Positions 42,446 to 49,127 of a DNA stretch of 49,127 nucleotides are shown in pieces. The translations under genes were made by a program, and so were the position numbers. The notes beneath the pieces are model-generated. The model made no database searches, was not told the origin of the DNA, and saw only the letters and a list, made by a program, of their open reading frames with translations. This stretch comes from an uncultured Collinsella sp. (lineage in GTDB: Bacteria; Actinomycetota; Coriobacteriia; Coriobacteriales; Coriobacteriaceae): positions 1 to 49,127 of the forward strand of contig UQMU01000014.1 of the NCBI GenBank assembly GCA_900542305.1. The letters run 5' to 3'. The number at the start of each line of letters is the position of its first letter. Within the stretch, counting starts at the first letter, position 1.

Positions 42446-44890
42446 GTGAACGCCTTTGACCGCTACGCCCCGTTTATCCAAGACTTCATCTACTCCCACG
42501 ATTGGGAGAGCCTGCGCTCTATCCAGGTTGCGGCGGCAGACGCCATCTTTAACACACAAGACAATGTGCTCCTAACGGCATCCACAGCTTCCGGCAAAAC
42601 CGAAGCGGCCTTCTTTCCCATCCTGACCGAGTTTTGGGAGAACCCGCCCGCAAGCGTTGGTGCCCTCTACATTGGCCCCCTCAAGGCACTCATCAATGAT
42701 CAGTTCGTCCGTCTCAATGACCTGTGCGAAGAGGCCGATATCCCTGTCTGGCACTGGCATGGCGATGTCTCGCAGTCGCACAAGGCTAAGCTCATCAAAA
42801 AACCGAACGGCATCTTGCAGATTACGCCCGAGTCACTCGAGGCGCTCTTAATCCATAAGCACATGGCGATCCCGCGCATGTTTTGCGACCTGCGCTATGT
42901 GGTCATCGATGAGGTCCACTCGCTCATGCGCGGCGACCGTGGCGGGCAGACGCTCTGCCTTATCGAGCGACTCTCGCGCATGGCCGGCGTGCAACCTCGA
43001 CGCATTGGCCTTTCGGCCACCATCGGCGACCCCGAGCGCACGGGTGCCTTTCTCTCACAGGGAACGGGGCGCGACTGCGTTATCCCACGCTTTGAAGAGC
43101 CGCGTCGCGTGTGGCGTATCTCCATGGAGCACTTCTACAACTCGGGTCCCCAGGCACAGCAGCGAGGATTCGAGAGCATGGGTCCTCAAAAGGCCGAAGT
43201 GCTTGCATGCGAGCGCATTGAGGCAGCGGCACCCGCGGCACTGCCCGGCGGCGCCCAAGACATGCGTCACAGCGGACAGCTCACACAAGAGGAGCGCCGT
43301 CAACGTCGTGAGCGGGCACGGGGCAAGGCCGCTCCCAAAGACCGTCGCACTTCCTCGGCCCCCGAGGGCGAAATCGACATCCCACGAGCGACCGAGCAGG
43401 CGCTTCTCAACCCCACCGACACGGCGCCCGACAACGCCGACCCCGGTATGGGCTATATCTTTGAGCATACGCGCGGCCGCAAGTGCCTGGTCTTTGCCAA
43501 CTCGCGCGAGGAGGCAGAGGCTGTGTGCTCCATGCTGCGCAGCTACTGCGAAAGTCGACACGAGCCCGACCGCTTTCTAATCCATCACGGCAATCTTTCA
43601 GCATCGCTGCGCGAGACGGCCGAGGGGCTCATGCGCGACGAGGAGCAGGCGCAGACAACCGTCACCACCTCTACGCTGGAGCTCGGTATCGATATCGGCC
43701 GCCTGGAGCGCGCGTTCCAGATCGATGCACCGTTTACCGTCAGCTCCTTTTTGCAGCGCATGGGGCGCACGGGACGCCGCGATCTTCCGCCCGAGATGTG
43801 GTTTGTCATGCGCGAGGAAGAACCCGAGCCGCGCACGATGATGCCCGAGACCATTCCGTGGAAGCTCCTGCAGGGCATCGCGCTCGTACAACTCTATCGT
43901 GAGGAAAAGTGGGTCGAGCCGCCCGAGCTCGATCGACTCCCCTACAGCCTGCTCTACCACCAGACCATGTCGACGCTTGCCAGCACCGGCGAGCTCACGC
44001 CGGCAGAGCTTGCCCAGCGCGTGCTCACACTCAGCTATTTCCATCGCATCTCGGCCGATGACTATCGCGTATTGCTGCGTCACCTCATTAAGATCGACCA
44101 TATCCAGGTCACCGAGGGCGGCGGACTCATCGTGGGTCTCGCGGGCGAGCGCATCATTAACAACTTTAAGTTCTACGCCGTATTCCAGGAAAACGAGGAG
44201 TTCACCGTTCGTAGCGAGTCGGCCGAGCTGGGCACGATCGTCAACCCGCCACCACCTGGCGAGCGCATCGCCATCGCCGGACACTGCTGGATTGTCGAGG
44301 AAGTGGACTGGAAGCGCCACACCGTCTTTGCCACGCAGGTCAAAGGCCGGGTGCCGGCCTACTTTGGCGACTGCCCCGGCGACATCAACACACATGTGCT
44401 CGAACGCATGCGCAAAGCGCTCAATGAACATGCCGCGTATCCGTACCTTATGGGTAACGCGCGGGCCCGCTTGGCGCAGGCTCGCCATACGGCCGAGATT
44501 TCGGGTGCGGGAACCAAGCCACTCATCAACCTGGGTGGCGACACCTGGGTACTCTTCCCCTGGCTGGGCAGTTACGCCTTTTTGGCACTCGAGCGCATGC
44601 TCAAGATTAAGTGTGCCGCGGAGCTGGGCCTTCGCGGACTCGACCCATCGCGCCCGTACTTTATGCAGTTTAAGATGAAGGCCGACGAGGAGACGTTCTT
44701 TGAGGTGCTCGCCGCCGAGGCCGAGAAGGACTTCAATCCCATCGAGCTCGTCTATCCCGGCGAGGTGCCTTATTTTGATCGCTACGACGAGTACGTTCCC
44801 GAGGAGCTCGTGCGCAAAGGCTTTGCCGAAGGCGTGCTCGACATCGAAGGCATGAAGCAGCGCGTTCTCGGCTGGCGCGACCACGCCTAA
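42446..44890 (+). CDS. Superfamily II DEAD/DEAH helicase, BrxHI/Lhr-like
   Basis: An 814-residue helicase. Motif I TASTASGKT (44-52), motif Ia YIGPLKALINDQ, motif II DEVH (155-158), motif III LSAT (189-192), motif V TLELGIDIG (409-417) and motif VI QRMGRTGRR (436-444) are all intact. A charged insertion (about 278-320, with ERRQRRERARGK) separates the two RecA-like lobes. The long C-terminal part, with winged-helix-like and beta-rich segments, resembles Lhr-type helicases that move 3'-5' on DNA. BrxHI of type 2 BREX belongs to this group. I chose GTG 42446 behind GAGAGGAGG rather than the open frame from 42404. It lies 116 bp after the ATPase gene and closes the module. Confidence 0.85.
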   Translation: MNAFDRYAPFIQDFIYSHDWESLRSIQVAAADAIFNTQDNVLLTASTASGKTEAAFFPILTEFWENPPASVGALYIGPLKALINDQFVRLNDLCEEADIPVWHWHGDVSQSHKAKLIKKPNGILQITPESLEALLIHKHMAIPRMFCDLRYVVIDEVHSLMRGDRGGQTLCLIERLSRMAGVQPRRIGLSATIGDPERTGAFLSQGTGRDCVIPRFEEPRRVWRISMEHFYNSGPQAQQRGFESMGPQKAEVLACERIEAAAPAALPGGAQDMRHSGQLTQEERRQRRERARGKAAPKDRRTSSAPEGEIDIPRATEQALLNPTDTAPDNADPGMGYIFEHTRGRKCLVFANSREEAEAVCSMLRSYCESRHEPDRFLIHHGNLSASLRETAEGLMRDEEQAQTTVTTSTLELGIDIGRLERAFQIDAPFTVSSFLQRMGRTGRRDLPPEMWFVMREEEPEPRTMMPETIPWKLLQGIALVQLYREEKWVEPPELDRLPYSLLYHQTMSTLASTGELTPAELAQRVLTLSYFHRISADDYRVLLRHLIKIDHIQVTEGGGLIVGLAGERIINNFKFYAVFQENEEFTVRSESAELGTIVNPPPPGERIAIAGHCWIVEEVDWKRHTVFATQVKGRVPAYFGDCPGDINTHVLERMRKALNEHAAYPYLMGNARARLAQARHTAEISGAGTKPLINLGGDTWVLFPWLGSYAFLALERMLKIKCAAELGLRGLDPSRPYFMQFKMKADEETFFEVLAAEAEKDFNPIELVYPGEVPYFDRYDEYVPEELVRKGFAEGVLDIEGMKQRVLGWRDHA

Positions 44891-44916
44891 GACCAGTCTT
44901 TTTGGGACGGGGAGAC

Positions 44917-45795
44917 CTATTTGTCGTGAAGAACGGTGCCGAGGAAGTCGGTGTCGAAGGGCACGGCTTCGGCAAAGGCGTAGTTGCCGTCGCTGGCGAT
45001 GAGCAGGTAGTTCTCCTCGCCGCCGAACTCCGTATCACCACATGGGACCACCCAGGCGTGGGCGAATACCTCGAGTGCCGTGGCAGCGCAATCGCGCAGG
45101 AACGTCACATCGCTCCCCTCGCTTGCGCTCACGATATTGGCAACGTAGACGCCACCGACATTTAGGCTGCCCCGCACCAAACGCAACGCTTCAACCGTCG
45201 CCAGCTCGCGTACGGGCTCGGCACCGCCAAAGCAATCGCTCACGACCACGTCGTAGCGACGATGGCCCACACTCGTCACACCCAGATACGAGCGAGCCTC
45301 AGCAGTAATCACCCGCAAGCGGTCGCCCACCGTGCGCTCCAGCTCGTACAGATAGAACCAACGGCGCGCCAGGCGCGTAATCTCTCCGTCATACTCGATG
45401 ACGTCCACGCGCAAGCCCTCGTGCGACATCAGGGCGAATTTAGGATAGGCAAACCCGCCGCCGCCCAGCATAAGCATACGGTCGATGCCGTGACCATAAG
45501 CGTCGCGCATCGCATCCTCGGACTCAAACACGTCGTCAAACGCACGATAGTACGCAAAGACGGGCTCGGCCCAACGCTCACCGACATAGCTCGCGCTTTG
45601 GTAGACGCCGCCTTGCACCAACACGCGAATCTCATCGCCGCCCTCATCGTGCACGCGTTTCACACGCGCCAACCCATTGCGGGTTCGCGCAACCTGCAGA
45701 CAGGCAGCGCGAACAGCGACGGCGGCCGCACCAAGCGCCGCGGCTCCCAGAGCAACGCCGGCAACGACGCCGGCAGAAACACTTGGCTTGTTCAT
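44917..45795 (-). CDS. Spermidine synthase-like methyltransferase-fold protein
   Basis: A 292-residue protein with an N-terminal hydrophobic, Ala/Gly/Val-rich segment (7-30), probably a membrane anchor or uncleaved signal, and a Rossmann-fold domain of the SpeE type. Motifs are MLMLGGGGFAYPKF (nucleotide loop), VDVIEYDGEI (acidic end of the next strand) and YDVVVSDCFGG. Classical spermidine synthases have a DGxxQ and D-rich site not clearly present here, so it may not make polyamines. The ATG directly follows the elp3 stop, behind AAGGAG, so the two are co-translated. The end lies 26 bp from the convergent helicase gene. Confidence 0.75.
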   Translation of the reverse strand: MNKPSVSAGVVAGVALGAAALGAAAVAVRAACLQVARTRNGLARVKRVHDEGGDEIRVLVQGGVYQSASYVGERWAEPVFAYYRAFDDVFESEDAMRDAYGHGIDRMLMLGGGGFAYPKFALMSHEGLRVDVIEYDGEITRLARRWFYLYELERTVGDRLRVITAEARSYLGVTSVGHRRYDVVVSDCFGGAEPVRELATVEALRLVRGSLNVGGVYVANIVSASEGSDVTFLRDCAATALEVFAHAWVVPCGDTEFGGEENYLLIASDGNYAFAEAVPFDTDFLGTVLHDK

Positions 45796-47703
45796 CTAGA
45801 GCTCCTTTTGCAGATAGAGTCCATGATCGTAAAAACCCAAATGGCGATAGTACTCGCGCGTACCAATCGCGCTGATCACGTTGATGCGCGTATAACCCGC
45901 ATCCCGGGCAATCTCGCACGCACGCTCTACGAGCAGACGCCCCAACCCATGGTGCTGGGCCGCCTGGCCTTGATACCCCACGCGCGCCGCCATGCCATAC
46001 ACGTGTACCTCGCGAATCATCGCCTCGTCCGGCATCGTCAGCAACTCGTCCGCATGCGCGGCAACAAACGAATGGTCGGGCAGCGACAACCGCAAAAAGC
46101 CCGCGATCTTGCCCTGCGGCGTCACCCACTGCAAAAAGCACTCGTGCGTCACCGGCGTCTCGTACGCCACCTCCTCATCAAGAGATAGCTCATCCAAGTC
46201 GGCACCCGCCGTGCTGATCTCGCGATAGCGAATCTCGCGCACCGTCGCACCGTCACCCCGAGCGGCCAAGCGGTTTTCGACGAGCTGACGCAGGTTGGGT
46301 TTCTTGTTGCCCACCATGATGTCGTCGGAACTAAAGTCGCGGATCATGCGACTGATGCGGCAGAACGCCGGCGTCACCACGATGTCGTCGGCCAGCACAT
46401 CGAGCAGCTCTTCCTCGGTATAGGGACGCCACTCGCCGCGCTCGTAGCAGCCCACCAGACGCGAGCCCTCGATGAGCGCACACGGGTAAACCTTGACCTC
46501 GTCGGGCATAAAGGCCCCTTCGGTCATAAAGCGTTCGTAGTCGCGCTTGTCCCCCTCGGGCGTGGCGCCCAGCAAGTTAAGCATAAAATGCGCGTGGATC
46601 TTAAAGCCAAACAGGCGCGCAAGCGAAAACGCCCGCTCGATCTGCGCCACCGAAATACGACGCTCGTTGATATCGAGCAAATGTTGGTCGAGACTCTGAA
46701 TACCCATCTGGATCTTGGTGCAGCCCAGGCGGCGGATGAGCGTAAGCGCCTGCGGCGTTACGGCATCGGGGCGCGTCTCGATAACGAGCCCCACCACGCG
46801 ATGCTTCGCCGTCTCGTTGATGCGCTGCTGACGCTCAAGTTCCTCCATCGTTGCCGTCTGCCACTTGGCAACCTCGCCCCACGGCGTACCAGGGCCGTAC
46901 AGACGACGCACCGCGCGGTTGTAGCCGCCCACGGCAGCATCCACACGCTCCTGCTCGTCGGCAACGCCAGCAGCAAGCTCAGCCTCGTCTGTCGCAATGC
47001 CGGCAACCCGATAGCGCTCGCGGCGCTCTGTTACCACCGGCGGCAGCGCATCGGCGGGAGCGTCATCGAGCAGGCGCCCCGCCTCGGCACGGCTGATGCC
47101 CGGACGCGCCAGCATGGGGTTGGCCGCCACGCCGGCGACGGCATCGTCATTGAGCGCACGGAAAAGCTCCGACATAAACCACGTCTGATAGCCTTGCGGA
47201 TAGTCGCTCCAGGTGCCACCGAGCACGATGAGCTCAATCTTATCGGTTGCGTGCCCCATCTGCGAAAGCGCGGTCAGACGAGCGCTCACCTGCAGATACG
47301 GGTCAAAGCAATTTTGCTCCGCACGGGCGCACGCCGGCTCGGCGTGCAGGTAGCTTTTGGGCATGCGCAGATCGTTGGGACAAAACAGGCAATCGCCCGA
47401 GCATGGCCAGGGCTTGGTGATAACGGTAATGGTCGCCACGCCCGAAGCCGTGCGACGAGGCTTCATACGCAGCACCTGCAGCAGTCGACGTTCCAGCTCG
47501 GCATCGACATTCCACCCAGCCCAACGAGCCGGCTCCTCACGTTTTACCCGCTGGTAGAACGGCAGCAGACGGCGCTTGGCCAAATCGCGTTTGTCGGCAC
47601 CCTCACGGCGCGCCTCGGCATGTATCAGTTTGACGAGCGCTTTGTCGTCCACGGTCTCGCCGCGACGCAGAGCCTCGAGTATGTTCAAGATAATCTGTTC
47701 CAT
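45796..47703 (-). CDS. elp3: Elp3-type radical SAM/GNAT enzyme for tRNA U34
   Basis: A 635-residue bacterial Elp3. The radical SAM domain contains CSGDCLFCPNDLRMP (the CxxxCxxC iron-sulfur motif, about 101-108), GGTWSDYPQGYQ, and QMGIQSLDQHLLDIN. A C-terminal GNAT acetyltransferase domain (about 480-635) contains VHVYGMAARVGYQGQAAQHH, GLGRLLVERACEIARDAGY and EYYRHLGFYDHGLYL. Elp3 carboxymethylates uridine 34 of tRNA using acetyl-CoA and SAM. Bacterial Elp3 works without the eukaryotic Elongator partners. A weak GGGG precedes ATG 47701-47703. The SpeE-like gene follows with no gap. Confidence 0.93.
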   Translation of the reverse strand: MEQIILNILEALRRGETVDDKALVKLIHAEARREGADKRDLAKRRLLPFYQRVKREEPARWAGWNVDAELERRLLQVLRMKPRRTASGVATITVITKPWPCSGDCLFCPNDLRMPKSYLHAEPACARAEQNCFDPYLQVSARLTALSQMGHATDKIELIVLGGTWSDYPQGYQTWFMSELFRALNDDAVAGVAANPMLARPGISRAEAGRLLDDAPADALPPVVTERRERYRVAGIATDEAELAAGVADEQERVDAAVGGYNRAVRRLYGPGTPWGEVAKWQTATMEELERQQRINETAKHRVVGLVIETRPDAVTPQALTLIRRLGCTKIQMGIQSLDQHLLDINERRISVAQIERAFSLARLFGFKIHAHFMLNLLGATPEGDKRDYERFMTEGAFMPDEVKVYPCALIEGSRLVGCYERGEWRPYTEEELLDVLADDIVVTPAFCRISRMIRDFSSDDIMVGNKKPNLRQLVENRLAARGDGATVREIRYREISTAGADLDELSLDEEVAYETPVTHECFLQWVTPQGKIAGFLRLSLPDHSFVAAHADELLTMPDEAMIREVHVYGMAARVGYQGQAAQHHGLGRLLVERACEIARDAGYTRINVISAIGTREYYRHLGFYDHGLYLQKEL

Positions 47704-47723
47704 GACCCCATTGTAAAGGCAAA

Positions 47724-47753
47724 GGCGTCGGAGCCCGTCACGGCTCCGACGCC
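47724..47753 (-). terminator. Terminator downstream of the DUF4097 gene
   Basis: A perfect 12-bp GC-rich stem (47724-47735 with 47742-47753) with a 6-nt loop, followed on the minus strand by TTTGCCTTT. It lies 49 bp after the DUF4097 stop and 20 bp before the elp3 start, and marks the end of the upstream operon. Confidence 0.8.
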
Positions 47754-47801
47754 TCCATCAAACAGCGCAGCTATGGTATATAAGTCTTCGATAACCGCCC
47801 G

Positions 47802-48704
47802 TCACTCTGAATCAAATGACATGTCGCCCGAACCGACCTCAAAACGATACGTAGCAGACTTATCGCCGTTATCGAATTCAAGATTCAAAATGGTCTCGCC
47901 GTCGTAGCCAAGCGGAAGGAAATCGCTCTCGAAGTCGCCGCTGCCCAAGGTAAGGCTCGCCTTAAAGCCCGTCGAGTTCGGAACCATCATCTCCACATCG
48001 CCCGAGCCCACACTCACGTCCATCGACTTCGCGGGGGCCTGGTAGAGCTCGAACGTCACATCGCCCGAACCGACCTCAGCACTGAGCGCATCAGTCACGC
48101 TGCCCGCAAACTCTACATCTCCCGCACCCAGGAAAAGGTCGAAACCATCACAGGTGACACCGGCAATCTGCAGATCACCCGAGCCCACGTGCGCGTTGAC
48201 TCCCTTCAGATGTTCGGCAACACGGCGCGGCAGCTCGACCGTAACTGAGCGATCGATTGCCTTACCGTCATCACTTCCAAACTGGGAAACCTTGAGCGTC
48301 GAGTCCTCGACGGATGCGATGTTCTGCGTCGCGGCCTTGGAGGCATCCATACCATTGGCAACGCGTCCCCGCTCGATAACGCGAGCCTTGTTACCATCAA
48401 TAACCTTGACGTCCACCGTAGCCGCATCGATATCGAAATCGAGGTAGCGAAACTCATCGGCATCAAAGGTCGTACACGAAAGCTGCTGAGGCCGAGCGGA
48501 ATAGTTACCGCCATCGTTCATAAAATCGTCGTCATCAACCACATCGTCCATACCGGACAAGCCGGGTATAACATCGTCGAGATCCCACGGGCCATCAAAA
48601 TGAATCAAAGTCCGCGAAACGCCAAAAACAAGCCCGATAATCAGTACAAACGCTCCGATGCCGACGCCCAGGCGCAGCTTGGATTCATGCGAAAGCTTCA
48701 TCAT
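47802..48704 (-). CDS. DUF4097 beta-solenoid protein, membrane anchored
   Basis: A 300-residue protein. An N-terminal hydrophobic segment (about 11-30, LGVGIGAFVLIIGLVFGVS) anchors it; an acidic stretch (DDVVDDDDF) follows, then a repetitive beta region. GSGD or GAGD motifs recur at regular intervals (VGSGDLQI, LGAGDVEF, VGSGDVTF, VGSGDVEM, LGSGDFES, VGSGDMSF), the turns of a DUF4097-type solenoid. The function is unknown; such proteins often sit with PadR regulators and DUF1700-type membrane proteins in envelope-stress operons. The start ATG overlaps the upstream gene by 4 bp (ATGA), behind GAAGG. Confidence 0.85.
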   Translation of the reverse strand: MMKLSHESKLRLGVGIGAFVLIIGLVFGVSRTLIHFDGPWDLDDVIPGLSGMDDVVDDDDFMNDGGNYSARPQQLSCTTFDADEFRYLDFDIDAATVDVKVIDGNKARVIERGRVANGMDASKAATQNIASVEDSTLKVSQFGSDDGKAIDRSVTVELPRRVAEHLKGVNAHVGSGDLQIAGVTCDGFDLFLGAGDVEFAGSVTDALSAEVGSGDVTFELYQAPAKSMDVSVGSGDVEMMVPNSTGFKASLTLGSGDFESDFLPLGYDGETILNLEFDNGDKSATYRFEVGSGDMSFDSE

Positions 48705-49127
48705 TCGTCACCTTCTTTGGCACATGGCTCAGCGGTGGCCGCGGTAGCCACGTCAGCATCAGGTTCCGCAGAAGTATCCTTCCCCTGGGCCCTGACCGCC
48801 ACCGGTGCCGGACCAACCTGAATATCCCCGCGCGCCCAATCGCCATCGAGTGCACGCGCCACCCAGTGATAGATGGGAATCGTGAAGAAGATCAGCGCAG
48901 CAAAGGGGCCGGCACCAAACAGGAACATCAGTAAAAAGAACAGCAGCCAGCACACGGCCCAATACGGGAATGACTGGAACGGACCCTTCACCGGAGTCGG
49001 ACCAGCCGCACCGGTACCCGTCACCTGAGCCGTCGCCGCATTGGCAGCCTGCGCACTCCAGCTTGCCGCCTGCGCCGCCTTGGCTGCCGCGTCACTTGCC
49101 TGCGTTGCCGCCTCGGTGGCGCGCGCC
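48701..49127 (-). CDS. Membrane protein with Ala-rich N-terminus (partial)
   Basis: The frame is open to the window edge, so the start lies outside. The visible 141 residues begin with an Ala/Gln-rich, probably helical stretch (AATQASDAAAKAAQAASWSA), then a Pro/Gly linker, two adjoining hydrophobic segments (about YWAVCWLLFFLLMFLFGA and FAALIFFTIPIYHWVA), and an acidic Ala-rich tail. An internal GTG at 49022-49024 is possible but has no ribosome site, so I favour the longer reading. It is coupled by 4 bp to the DUF4097 gene and probably forms one envelope operon with it. I do not recognise the family. Confidence 0.65.
   Translation of the reverse strand, partial: ARATEAATQASDAAAKAAQAASWSAQAANAATAQVTGTGAAGPTPVKGPFQSFPYWAVCWLLFFLLMFLFGAGPFAALIFFTIPIYHWVARALDGDWARGDIQVGPAPVAVRAQGKDTSAEPDADVATAATAEPCAKEGDE

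Noticed and set aside
39281..44890. Full BREX system
   Set aside because: Only the BrxD- and BrxHI-like parts are present; PglX, PglZ, PglW and PglY are missing from the window.

Overview
The window looks like a chromosomal segment of a high-GC, anaerobic Coriobacteriia member, most likely Collinsella or a close relative. This is inferred from gene content, codon use, the small secreted LAxTG-type proteins and the RecJ-helicase fusion; no rRNA or other phylogenetic marker is present. I see no integrase, transposase, tRNA, rRNA or CRISPR array. Most genes are housekeeping or transport genes in short operons, with intergenic hairpins acting as terminators.

Layout. 1-8 kb (minus strand): class II fructose-bisphosphate aldolase, a glyoxalase-II-like hydrolase, the bifunctional (p)ppGpp enzyme Rel, and a RecJ nuclease fused to a RecQ-like helicase. 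8-10.7 kb: a BASS-family transporter, then a coupled pair of CutC and a GalT-like DUF4931 protein. 10.8-17.1 kb (minus): a complete branched-chain amino acid ABC importer (livF, G, M, H) with two tandem paralogous binding lipoproteins. 17.3-26.5 kb: homoserine dehydrogenase, a short-chain dehydrogenase, a CPA2 antiporter, the long single-chain PurL and an EamA transporter. 26.7-30.2 kb: a membrane diguanylate cyclase, a KdgT-type permease and an AzlCD exporter. 30.4-34.8 kb: an HD-domain protein, then an operon of a GlcD-type flavin oxidase, EtfB and a ferredoxin-fused EtfA. This operon matches the architecture of electron-confurcating lactate dehydrogenase (LctDBC). 35.1-38.4 kb: five genes for small, membrane-anchored or secreted proteins. 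One carries a LAQTG sorting signal and one is broken at an A7 run.

38.5-44.9 kb: a DUF554 gene, then the most interesting unit in the window. It is three co-directional genes encoding a TerB-N-type protein, a BrxD-like (DUF2791) P-loop ATPase and a BrxHI/Lhr-like superfamily II helicase. The last two are type 2 BREX components, but no PglX, PglZ, PglW or PglY is present. This is a candidate stand-alone, BREX-derived defence or genome-maintenance module. 44.9-49.1 kb (minus): a spermidine-synthase-like protein coupled to bacterial Elp3, then a DUF4097 protein coupled to a membrane protein cut by the window end.

Non-coding structure stands out in several places: four 62-bp tandem copies of a degenerate palindrome at 19761-20008, a roughly 97-bp duplicated hairpin element at 116-329, a 22-bp-stem palindrome at 10687-10755, and an AT-rich island flanked by inverted repeats upstream of the first livJ.
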